Below, piece after piece: positions 42,155 through 49,706 of a stretch of DNA of 64,000 nucleotides. Source of the DNA: Curtobacterium sp. ISL-83 (lineage in GTDB: Bacteria > Actinomycetota > Actinomycetes > Actinomycetales > Microbacteriaceae); NCBI RefSeq assembly GCF_018613895.1, contig NZ_JAGGPH010000013.1, positions 227,511 through 291,510 of the forward strand. The letters run 5' to 3'. Made by a program: the position numbers and the translations under genes. Each line of letters opens with the position of its first letter. The stretch's first letter is position 1. The notes below the pieces were generated by a model. It was not told the DNA's origin and ran no database searches. It saw nothing but the letters and a program-made list of their open reading frames with translations.

Positions 42155-43077
42155 AGTTGGGGATGCTGACGGCGTGCCTGCCCGGGTGGGACCTGGCGCG
42201 GATCGCGGAGTTCGCGGCCGGTCAGGGCTACGAGCGGCTCGAGGTCGCGGTGTGGCCCGGCACCGGCGGTCGGGACTTCGAGGCGGCGCACCTGCCGGTC
42301 GCCACCTTCACCGATGGGGACGCCCAGGCGACCCGGGCGCTCCTCGACGAGCACGGCCTGGAGATCAGCGCGCTGGCGTACTACGAGAACAACCTGCACC
42401 AGGACCTCGACCGCCGCGCCGAGGTCCGCACGCACCTGTTCCACGCCGTCGACGCCGCTCAGCGACTCGGCGTGCCGTACGTCGGCACCTTCATCGGCCG
42501 CGACAACACCAAGTCGGTGCGCGACAACATGCGCGAGGGTGACCGGGTGCTGCCGGAACTCGTCGACTACGCCGGCGAGCGCGGCGTGCAGCTGATCATC
42601 GAGAACTGCGTGATGGAGGGCTGGCACCCCGACGGCTACCCGGGCAACATCGCGTACTCGCCCGAACTCTGGGACTGGGTGACCGGGCTCGGCTTCGGCC
42701 TGAACTGGGACCCGTCGCACCTGACGTGGATCGGGATCGACCCGCTCGAGACGATCCTGCCGTTCGCGGAGCACATCGTGCACGCGCAGGCGAAGGACCT
42801 GGAGCTGTTCCCCCGGGACCGGAACCGGTACGGCTTCTTCGGCAAGGTCGACAAGGGCGACGACCCGTGGGACATGGGCTGGTGGCGCTTCCGGGTGCCC
42901 GGTCGCGGTGTCGTGGACTGGCCGCACGTGGTCGACCGGCTGTACGAAGCTGGATTCGACGGCACGCTGAGCGTCGAGCACGAGGACCCGCTCTGGGGCG
43001 GTACGGACGAGAAGGTCCTGGAGGGCCTGCGGATCGCGCACCGGACGCTCCGACCGCTCATCGCGATCGAGCCCTGA
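42151..43077 (+). CDS. Sugar phosphate isomerase/epimerase (xylose isomerase-like TIM barrel)
   Basis: This 308-residue AP_endonuc_2/xylose-isomerase-like barrel has putative metal ligands Glu (LIIENCVMEGW), Asp (LNWDPSHLTW), His (VHAQAKD) and Glu (SVEHEDPLW). The start overlaps the oxidoreductase stop as ATGA, so the two proteins are made together, and probably epimerise or isomerise a keto-sugar produced by the dehydrogenase. A 20-bp stem terminator follows at 43122-43177. Confidence 0.9.
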   Translation: MKLGMLTACLPGWDLARIAEFAAGQGYERLEVAVWPGTGGRDFEAAHLPVATFTDGDAQATRALLDEHGLEISALAYYENNLHQDLDRRAEVRTHLFHAVDAAQRLGVPYVGTFIGRDNTKSVRDNMREGDRVLPELVDYAGERGVQLIIENCVMEGWHPDGYPGNIAYSPELWDWVTGLGFGLNWDPSHLTWIGIDPLETILPFAEHIVHAQAKDLELFPRDRNRYGFFGKVDKGDDPWDMGWWRFRVPGRGVVDWPHVVDRLYEAGFDGTLSVEHEDPLWGGTDEKVLEGLRIAHRTLRPLIAIEP

Positions 43078-43121
43078 TCTGCTCGCCACCCGCAGGCTGA
43101 TCGCCGGCCGGCGCATCGCCG

Positions 43122-43177
43122 GACTGGAGGCGCGGATCACGTCACCGACGTCGGTCGCGTGATCCGGGCCTCCAGTC
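43122..43177 (+). terminator. Terminator hairpin after isomerase gene
   Basis: 20-bp arms at 43122-43141 and 43158-43177 with one mismatch (GACTGGAGGC...GGATCACG). The 16-base loop holds a further ACCGACGTCGGT palindrome. Confidence 0.8.
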
Positions 43178-43214
43178 TGGGAGACCGCACCTGCGGGCGG
43201 GGCACGCTGGACGC

Positions 43215-45029
43215 ATGAGCAGGACCGTGAGCGACTTCGTCATCGACCGCATCCAGGCGTGGGGCGTCTCCCGCGTGTTCGGCTACCCGGGGGACGGCAT
43301 CGGCGCGTTCGACGGCGCCCTGGGCAAGGCAGAGCGGAAGGGCGAGGGGTTGGAGTACGTCCGTCCCACGCACGAGGAGATCGCGGCGCTGATGGCGACC
43401 GCGCACGCGAAGTTCACCGGCGAGGTCGGCGTCTGCATCGCGACCTCCAGCCCGGGCGCCTTCCACATGCTCAACGGTCTGTACGACGCGCAGATGGACA
43501 ACCAGCCCGTCGTGGCGATCCTCGGGCAGCAGGGCCTGGCCGCGATGGGGTCGTTCACGCAGCAGGAGTCGAACCTCGAGCGGGTGTTCGCGGACGTCGC
43601 CTGCTACGTCGAGACGGTGGCGTCCCCGGACGCAGTCGGCGTCGTGATCGACACGGCGTTCCGCACGGCGATGCTCCACAAGCAGCCCGCGGTCGTGATC
43701 TTGCCCCACGACGTGCAGTCCCTGAAGTACGAGGAGCCCGGTGCCGAGCACTGGGTCTCGCGCTCGAGCGCGGTCGCCGCGTCGACCCGCATCACACCGC
43801 CCGCCGACGAGATCGCACGCATGGCGGAGATCATCAACGCCGGTGAGCGCGTGACGTTCCTGGTCGGCGCCGGCGCCCGCGGTGCCACCGACCAGGTGCT
43901 CGCGGCCGCCGAGAAGTCCGGCGCCGGCATCATCACGGCGCTCCGTGGCAAGGACGTCATCCCCTCGGACGTGCCGTACCACACCCAGCAGGTCGGGCTC
44001 CTGGGGTCCCGCGCGAGCCTCACGCAGATGAAGCACTGCGACACGATCGTGCTCCTCGGGACGAACTACCCGTACGGCGAGTACTTGCCCGCCACCGGTC
44101 AGGCCCGCGGCGTCCAGGTGGACATCCGTCCGGAGCAGCTCGGGCTGCGGTACCCGAACGAACTGAACCTGTGGGGTGACGTCGGCGCGACGCTCGACGC
44201 TCTGCTGCCCCTGCTCGAGCAGACGACCGACACGAGCTGGCAGGAGAAGCTCGCGGGCGAGATGCGCGAGTGGGAAGCCGAGATGGCCCGCCAGGCAGCG
44301 GTCCGGTACGACGACGGCGTGAACCCGCGCCGGGTGATCCACGCGGTGAACCAGCACCTGCCCGAGGGCGTCACGGTGACGTGCGACGCGGGCACCACCG
44401 CGGACTGGTACGGCCACCACATCCGGCTGCGTCGCGGGATGCGCGGCGACATGTCCGGGCGCCTGGCGACGATGCTCGCGGCGATGCCGTACGCCGTCAC
44501 CGCGAAGTTCGCCTTCCCGGACCGGCCCGCCGTCTGCACCATCGGCGATGGGGCGTTCCAGATGCTCGGGATGAACGAGCTCATCACCGTGAAGAAGTAC
44601 ATGGGCGGGTGGGAGAACAAGCAGCTCGTCATCGTGATCATGCACAACGACGACCTCGGCCAGGTCTCCTGGGAGATGCGGACCGAGGACGGCAACCCGA
44701 TGTGGCGCGGGTCGCAGGACGTCGAGACGATGGACTACGCCGGGTACGCGGAGCTGCTCGGGTTCACCGGCATCGCGGTGCACGGGGACGACGAGGTCGA
44801 AGCGGCCGTCGAGCGGGCGTTCGCGAACCCGGGCGTCACCGTCATCGACGCGTACGTCAGCCGGAACGTGCCGCCGCTGCCGCCGCACATCAGTGCCGAG
44901 TACGCGATCAACACCGCGAAGAGCCTGTTGAAGGGCGACCCGGTCGAGGCCGGCGTGGTCAAGGACTCCGCGAAGGCGATGGCCGCCGAGGCCGTCGAGC
45001 GCGTGCGGGGAGCGTTCGGTCGCGACTGA
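43215..45029 (+). CDS. ThDP-dependent enzyme, pyruvate oxidase/acetolactate synthase-like
   Basis: This 604-residue thiamine-diphosphate enzyme has the N-terminal catalytic Glu in RPTHEEIAALMA and a central Rossmann-like domain (VTFLVGAGARGATDQVLAAAEKSGAGII). The C-terminal ThDP-binding motif is GDGAFQMLGMNELITVKKY, followed about 25 residues later by MHNDDLGQVSWE. It most resembles PoxB-type pyruvate dehydrogenase (quinone)/pyruvate oxidase annotations, though the reaction cannot be fixed without the C-terminal membrane-binding signature. CACGCT 6 bases before the ATG suggests a leaderless mRNA. Apparently monocistronic. Confidence 0.88.
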   Translation: MSRTVSDFVIDRIQAWGVSRVFGYPGDGIGAFDGALGKAERKGEGLEYVRPTHEEIAALMATAHAKFTGEVGVCIATSSPGAFHMLNGLYDAQMDNQPVVAILGQQGLAAMGSFTQQESNLERVFADVACYVETVASPDAVGVVIDTAFRTAMLHKQPAVVILPHDVQSLKYEEPGAEHWVSRSSAVAASTRITPPADEIARMAEIINAGERVTFLVGAGARGATDQVLAAAEKSGAGIITALRGKDVIPSDVPYHTQQVGLLGSRASLTQMKHCDTIVLLGTNYPYGEYLPATGQARGVQVDIRPEQLGLRYPNELNLWGDVGATLDALLPLLEQTTDTSWQEKLAGEMREWEAEMARQAAVRYDDGVNPRRVIHAVNQHLPEGVTVTCDAGTTADWYGHHIRLRRGMRGDMSGRLATMLAAMPYAVTAKFAFPDRPAVCTIGDGAFQMLGMNELITVKKYMGGWENKQLVIVIMHNDDLGQVSWEMRTEDGNPMWRGSQDVETMDYAGYAELLGFTGIAVHGDDEVEAAVERAFANPGVTVIDAYVSRNVPPLPPHISAEYAINTAKSLLKGDPVEAGVVKDSAKAMAAEAVERVRGAFGRD

Positions 45030-45149
45030 CCGGAGGCAGGCCCGCGGGCGACGTCGGGGTCGTGCGACCCGGACTCCGTGTGAACAGCGCGTGACGTGTT
45101 GCGGCGCACACTGGCGTGGCACCTGTGGGTCTGCATAGGTTCGAGCGTG

Positions 45150-47492
45150 ATGAACGCGCACACCACCACACGCTCACGACGGTTCACCGGCGCCGCGGCC
45201 CTCGCCACGGCCGGGGTCCTGGTCGCCCTGTCCGTCCCGTCCGCCGCCTTCGCGGCCGACGGCGACACCACGATCGACATCCTCGACGTCAACGACTTCC
45301 ACGGTCGCATCGAGTCCGAGGGGACGGCTGCCGACAAGGCCGCCGGTGCCGCGAAGCTCGCCGCCGTGGTGCAGTCCTACCGCGAGGCCAACCCGAACAC
45401 GATCTTCGCCAGCGCCGGTGACAACGTCGGGGCCTCGACGTTCACCTCGTTGATCCAGCAGGACGCCCCGACGATCGACGCGTTGAACGCGATGCACCTC
45501 GACGTCAGCGCGATCGGCAACCACGAGCTCGACAAGGGCCAGGCGGACCTGACCGGCCGCATCGACCAGCGTGCGGACTGGCCGTACATCTCAGCGAACA
45601 TCGTGCGGAAGGGCACGACCGACCCCGCGTTCACCCCGTACTCGATCGTCGAGAAGGGTGGCGTGAAGGTCGGCTTCATCGGCGCGACCACCGAGGACCT
45701 CATCCCCGGACTCGTCAGCCCCGGCGGCGTCGAGGGCCTCGCGATGGCCCCGATCGTCAGCCAGGTGAACCGGTACGCGGACCAGCTGACCGACGGCAAC
45801 GCCGCGAACGGCGAGGCCGACGTCCTGGTCCTGCTCGTGCACGAGGGCGCGACCACCGGCGCCATCGCCGACGCGACCGGCACCGGCGCCTTCGGGAAGA
45901 TCACCGCGGGTGTCTCGTCGAAGGTCTCGGCGATCGTCTCCGCACACACGCACGCCACGTACAACCACTCGATCGCGGGCCCGGACGGGACCAGGCGTCC
46001 GGTCATCCAGACCGGCTCCTACGGCGTCAACTTCGGGCACCTGCAGCTCACGGTCGGGGCCGACAAGCGCCTGACGGGCATCACGAGCGAGGTGAAGTCG
46101 GTCAACGCCGAGACCCGGGTGCCCGTCGACCGGTCGTCCGTCCAGGCCGTCACCGGCATCGTGACCGCCGCCAAGGCCGTCGCCGACGTCGAGGGCAGCA
46201 AGAAGCTCGGGCAGATCACCGGTGACCTCCGTCGCGCCGTGCAGTCCGACCGCAAGGCCGAGAACCGCGGTGGCGAGTCCGTGCTCGGGAACGACATCGC
46301 CGAGGTGCAGCGCTGGGCGACGGCACGCAAGGGGTCGCAGGTCGCCTTCATGAACCCGGGCGGACTCCGGACCGACCTGCTCTACGCGTCGAGCGGCCCC
46401 GGCGACCCGGACGGCTCCGTCTCCTACAAGGAAGCCGCGCTCGTCCAGCCGTTCGCGAACACCCTGGTCACCGAGGACATGACCGGCAAGCAGATCAAGG
46501 ACGCCCTCGAACAGCAGTGGCAGCCCGACGGCCTGGAGCGTCCGTTCCTGAAGCTCGGCGTCTCCGACGGCTTCGCCTACACGTACGACCCGACCCGCGG
46601 GCGTGGCGAGCGCATCACGTCGATGTCCCTCGACGGCAAGCCGATCGCACTCACGGACAGCCTGACCGTCACGGTGAACTCGTTCCTGTCGACCGGTGGG
46701 GACAACTTCGCCGCCTTCGCCACCGGGACGAACAAGGCCGACTCCGGCGTGGTCGACCTGCAGGCGCAGGTGGACTCGTTCCTCGCGCACCCGACCGTGA
46801 CGCCGCCGACCGACCAGCGCGCGGTGGGGGTCACGATCACACCGACCCCCGCGGGCGGGTTCCAGCCGGGCGACGAGGTGTCGATCGGACTCTCCTCGCT
46901 CGTGTTCAGCAGTGCCGACCCCGCTGCGGCCGGGACCGTCTCGGTGCGTGCCGGCGACCGGGTGCTCGCGACGGCCGACGTCGACCCGACGATCATCGAC
47001 AAGACCGACGAGCAGGGGCGGGCGACGCTGCGGTTCACGGTGCCGAGCGCGACGGTTGCTCCGGGCGCCCCCACCGCACGGGCCGCTGCGGTCTCGGCGG
47101 TCGCTCCCGCTGCCGTGACGAACGAGCCGCTCGTCCTCACGCTGTCCAACGGGCAGACCATCACCCTCGGCGTGACGATCCCGGTGGCGGCCGCGGTCGA
47201 CCCGGGGAACGGGCCGGGCACCGGACCGGGGAACGGCCCGGGTACCGACCCCGGGACCAACCCGACACCGGGCGTCGGGGGCACGGGGCCGGGCACCGGG
47301 AACGGTTCGGATGTCCCCGGAGCCGCCGGTGACCCCGCCGACACGGCTCCGACCGGTGCGCTCGCGTTCACGGGCGCAGACCTGGTCGCCCCCGGCATCG
47401 CCGCCGGGCTCCTGCTGCTCGCCGGGTTCACCACGCTGCTCCTCGTGCGCCGGAAGCGCGCCGCGCGTGACGCGACGGTCCTGACGGACTGA
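45150..47492 (+). CDS. Cell-wall-anchored 5'-nucleotidase (UshA-type metallophosphatase)
   Basis: This secreted 780-residue protein has signal peptide RRFTGAAALATAGVLVALSVPSAAFA. A calcineurin-like metallophosphatase domain follows (ILDVNDFHGR, GDNVGAS, AIGNHELDKG, SAHTHATYNH), then a 5_nucleotid_C domain with VNSFLSTGGDNFAAF. After an Ig-like segment and a Gly/Pro/Thr repeat (GPGTGPGNGPGTDPG) comes the sorting signal LAFTG, a hydrophobic helix and RRKRAARD. LAFTG fits a class E sortase motif (LAxTG). It hydrolyses extracellular nucleotides to nucleosides and phosphate. ATG 45150 is chosen over GTG 45147. Confidence 0.93.
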   Translation: MNAHTTTRSRRFTGAAALATAGVLVALSVPSAAFAADGDTTIDILDVNDFHGRIESEGTAADKAAGAAKLAAVVQSYREANPNTIFASAGDNVGASTFTSLIQQDAPTIDALNAMHLDVSAIGNHELDKGQADLTGRIDQRADWPYISANIVRKGTTDPAFTPYSIVEKGGVKVGFIGATTEDLIPGLVSPGGVEGLAMAPIVSQVNRYADQLTDGNAANGEADVLVLLVHEGATTGAIADATGTGAFGKITAGVSSKVSAIVSAHTHATYNHSIAGPDGTRRPVIQTGSYGVNFGHLQLTVGADKRLTGITSEVKSVNAETRVPVDRSSVQAVTGIVTAAKAVADVEGSKKLGQITGDLRRAVQSDRKAENRGGESVLGNDIAEVQRWATARKGSQVAFMNPGGLRTDLLYASSGPGDPDGSVSYKEAALVQPFANTLVTEDMTGKQIKDALEQQWQPDGLERPFLKLGVSDGFAYTYDPTRGRGERITSMSLDGKPIALTDSLTVTVNSFLSTGGDNFAAFATGTNKADSGVVDLQAQVDSFLAHPTVTPPTDQRAVGVTITPTPAGGFQPGDEVSIGLSSLVFSSADPAAAGTVSVRAGDRVLATADVDPTIIDKTDEQGRATLRFTVPSATVAPGAPTARAAAVSAVAPAAVTNEPLVLTLSNGQTITLGVTIPVAAAVDPGNGPGTGPGNGPGTDPGTNPTPGVGGTGPGTGNGSDVPGAAGDPADTAPTGALAFTGADLVAPGIAAGLLLLAGFTTLLLVRRKRAARDATVLTD

Positions 47493-47532
47493 TGCGTGCC
47501 TCCCGGCCCGTCGACACGGTGCCGGGACACCA

Positions 47533-47568
47533 TGACGGGCCGCCCCGACCGGATGGGGCGGCCCGTCA
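47533..47568 (+). terminator. Terminator hairpin after 5'-nucleotidase
   Basis: A 14-bp perfect stem (TGACGGGCCGCCCC / GGGGCGGCCCGTCA) with an 8-base loop. The left arm can alternatively pair with CGGCCCGTC at 47504-47512. Confidence 0.8.
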
Positions 47569-47630
47569 CCGGTTCAGCATGGTGTGCGACGAGCCTTCCG
47601 GCAGCTCGTGCCGGCGCGTAGCCTGCCGCC

Positions 47631-47915
47631 ATGACGGAGACGCAGCGCACGGAGGACACCTGGCGGTTCCTGGTCGGGCGCCCGTACCGGTGGCAGGGCG
47701 TCGGCATGATCGGCCTCGGGCTGGTCTGGCTCGTGCTCGCCGTCACGGGTGACGGGCACCTTTGGCGCTGGATCGCCGGGGTGGCGTGGCTCGCCCTCGG
47801 TCTGGCGTCGCTGCTGGTGGCACGGTGGGATCACCGACACGGCCGCGGGCGGTACGCCGGGCGTGCACCGGAGAGCGAGCGAACGGATCCTGCGCTGCCC
47901 GTGGGCGATCGCTGA
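47631..47915 (+). CDS. Small membrane protein of unknown function
   Basis: This 94-residue protein has two hydrophobic segments (GVGMIGLGLVWLVLAVTG and LWRWIAGVAWLALGLASLLVA) and a polar C-terminal tail. The ATG is 6 bases after TAGCCT at 47619-47624, a clear leaderless arrangement, which supports expression. The topology suggests both termini are cytoplasmic. No family recognised. Confidence 0.7.
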   Translation: MTETQRTEDTWRFLVGRPYRWQGVGMIGLGLVWLVLAVTGDGHLWRWIAGVAWLALGLASLLVARWDHRHGRGRYAGRAPESERTDPALPVGDR

Positions 47916-48058
47916 CGCCGGCGGTTCGCGAATCCCTTCCGAGGGGGCAGGGGCAGAAGCGGTGCTCGGTGATGTCGCGTGCGGGACGCGCGCACGCGTC
48001 CCCTCGTTCTGCGGTCAGCTCGCGGACAGCGAGGTCGGGCCGGTGCCAGGCTGACGGC

Positions 48059-48163
48059 ATGGACACGAGGGAGAAGCAGCGTCTGGTCACCATCGTCGGC
48101 GGGGGCATCGCGGCTGTGGTCGGCGTCGGGCTCGTCGTCGCTGCGCTCCTCGGTGCGATCTGA
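48059..48163 (+). CDS. Very short single-pass membrane protein
   Basis: This 34-residue frame (MDTREKQRLVTIVGGGIAAV...) has a charged N-terminus and one hydrophobic helix of about 22 residues ending LLGAI. CAGGCT lies 6 bases before the ATG, as at other leaderless genes here. Small proteins of this type are common in Microbacteriaceae, but evidence is limited to composition and the start context. Confidence 0.45.
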   Translation: MDTREKQRLVTIVGGGIAAVVGVGLVVAALLGAI

Positions 48164-48217
48164 CGACCCCCACCCAGACGTCGACGCCCTCGTCGACGAC
48201 GGAGAACGGCTCGGCGA

Positions 48218-48691
48218 TCAGGCGTCGAGCCGTGCGAGCAACGCGGCCAGGGTGGCACGTTCCGCGTCGTCGAGCGGCGCCAGCAGACGGCGTTCGGCTG
48301 CGAGGTGCTCGGGGAGGACGCGGTCAACGAGGGTCATCCCGGCCGCGGTCAGCTCGACGAGCTTGCCACGGCCGTCATCCGGGTTCGGCAATCGGCGGAT
48401 CAAGCCCGCGAGTTCGAGTCGGTTGAGTCGCTGTGCGACAGCGCCGGACGTGATCATCGCGTCGACGGCGAGTCCCGCGGGTGTGAGCCGGTACGGGCGA
48501 CCCTGTCGACGGAGTGTTGCGAGCACGTCGAAGGCCGAAGCGTCCACACCGTGCCGGGCGAACGTGCTCGCCAGGACCGCGTCGGTCTTGGCGGCCACTC
48601 GGCTGAGCCGGCCGATCACCGCCATCGGCGCCGGGTCGACGTCCGGCCGCTCGGCCCGCCACTGTTCGAGGATGCGATCGACGTGGTCCAT
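48218..48691 (-). CDS. MarR-family transcriptional regulator
   Basis: This 157-residue winged-helix regulator shows the MarR core AFDVLATLRRQGRPYRLTPAGLAVDAMITSGAVAQRLNRLELAGLIRRL and the wing DDGRGKLVELTAAG. The start is 7 bases after TATGCT on the minus strand. It diverges from an EamA-family exporter across a 41-base gap containing the palindrome CTTAGCGCTAAG, so it very likely represses both genes. The ligand is unknown. Confidence 0.9.
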   Translation of the reverse strand: MDHVDRILEQWRAERPDVDPAPMAVIGRLSRVAAKTDAVLASTFARHGVDASAFDVLATLRRQGRPYRLTPAGLAVDAMITSGAVAQRLNRLELAGLIRRLPNPDDGRGKLVELTAAGMTLVDRVLPEHLAAERRLLAPLDDAERATLAALLARLDA

Positions 48692-48707
48692 GCGATCAGC
48701 ATAATCG

Positions 48708-48719
48708 CTTAGCGCTAAG
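48708..48719. promoter_or_regulatory. MarR operator between regulator and EamA gene
   Basis: CTTAGCGCTAAG is a perfect 12-bp palindrome in the 41-base divergent gap. It lies between the two -10-like elements (TATGCT on minus, TATCTT at 48721-48726 on plus). Confidence 0.75.
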
Positions 48720-48732
48720 GTATCTTGGCGTC

Positions 48733-49614
48733 GTGCCAGACAACCTCCGCATCGTCGCCGTGACCGCGCTCGCTCCCGCGCTGTGGGGGACGACCTACAT
48801 CACCTCGACGGCATTCCTCCCGACGGGACACCCGCTCCTCATCGCGACGCTGCGGGCACTCCCGGCCGGCATCGTCCTCCTCGCGCTGGGTCGCCGCCTT
48901 CCGCGGGGGTCGTGGTGGTGGCGCTCCGCCGTGCTCGGCTCCCTCAACATCGCCGCGTTCTTCGCGTTCCTGTTCATCGCGGCCGATCGACTTCCGGGCG
49001 GCGTCGCGGCAGTGACCGGCGGGATCCAGCCGCTCTTGGTCGCGGTCCTCGCGTCCAAGCTCATCCGCGAGGAACTGACGACGCGAACGATCGTCAGCGG
49101 CACGGTCGGCGTCGTCGGGGTGGCACTCGTGGTCCTGCGCGCCTCCGCGGCGCTCGATCCGGTGGGCGTCGGTGCTGCGCTCCTCGGTGCGATGTCGATG
49201 GCCATCGGGATCGTGCTCTCGAAGCGCTGGGCCGACGAGGTCCCTCCGCTCGTGACCACGTCGTGGCAGCTCATCGCGGGCGGCATCCTCCTCGCCGTCC
49301 TCACACTCGTCGCAGAGCCGTTGCCACGAGCGCACCCAGACGTGACCGAGGTCGTTGGCTTCGTCTACCTCGCCGTCGCGGGAACTGCCTTCGCCTACTT
49401 CGTCTGGTTCCGCGGGCTGGCGGTCCTGCCCGCCCGCATCCCGGCGTTCCTGGGGCTCCTGAGTCCGGTCGTCGCCTTGACCATCGGGCTCGTCGCCGCC
49501 GGTGAGCACCTGACGGCGATCCAAGGTCTCGGCGTCACGTTGGTCGTCGGGGCCGTCGGCTCCACCGTCCTCCGCCGTGCTGAACCTGCGCCGGGCGATC
49601 ACCGTCCGGGGTGA
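48733..49614 (+). CDS. DMT-superfamily (EamA) transporter
   Basis: This 293-residue inner-membrane protein has about ten transmembrane helices in two EamA repeats (LAPALWGTTYITSTAFLPTGHPLLIATLRALPAG; LGAMSMAIGIVLSKRWADEVPPLVTTSWQLIAGG). It probably exports an amino acid, purine or other metabolite. GTG 48733 is 6 bases after TATCTT. It is under apparent control of the divergent MarR protein. A 20-bp-stem terminator lies downstream at 49641-49694. Confidence 0.9.
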   Translation: MPDNLRIVAVTALAPALWGTTYITSTAFLPTGHPLLIATLRALPAGIVLLALGRRLPRGSWWWRSAVLGSLNIAAFFAFLFIAADRLPGGVAAVTGGIQPLLVAVLASKLIREELTTRTIVSGTVGVVGVALVVLRASAALDPVGVGAALLGAMSMAIGIVLSKRWADEVPPLVTTSWQLIAGGILLAVLTLVAEPLPRAHPDVTEVVGFVYLAVAGTAFAYFVWFRGLAVLPARIPAFLGLLSPVVALTIGLVAAGEHLTAIQGLGVTLVVGAVGSTVLRRAEPAPGDHRPG

Positions 49615-49640
49615 CGTCTGGTCTTCGGCACTCGGGAGCG

Positions 49641-49694
49641 GGAGGAACGACGTCGTCCCGCCGCGCAACCGCGGCGGGACGACGTCGTTGCTCC
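49641..49694. terminator. Bidirectional terminator between convergent genes
   Basis: A perfect 20-bp stem (AACGACGTCGTCCCGCCGCG at 49646-49665 with 49670-49689) around a CAAC loop, extended by GGAG/CTCC beyond one mismatch. It separates the EamA gene from the convergent phosphodiesterase. Confidence 0.88.
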
Positions 49695-49706
49695 GTCAGC
49701 TCGTGC

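Noticed and set aside
45050..45075. Terminator after the ThDP enzyme
   Set aside because: Only a 5-bp stem (GGGTC/GACCC) is visible; too weak to list.
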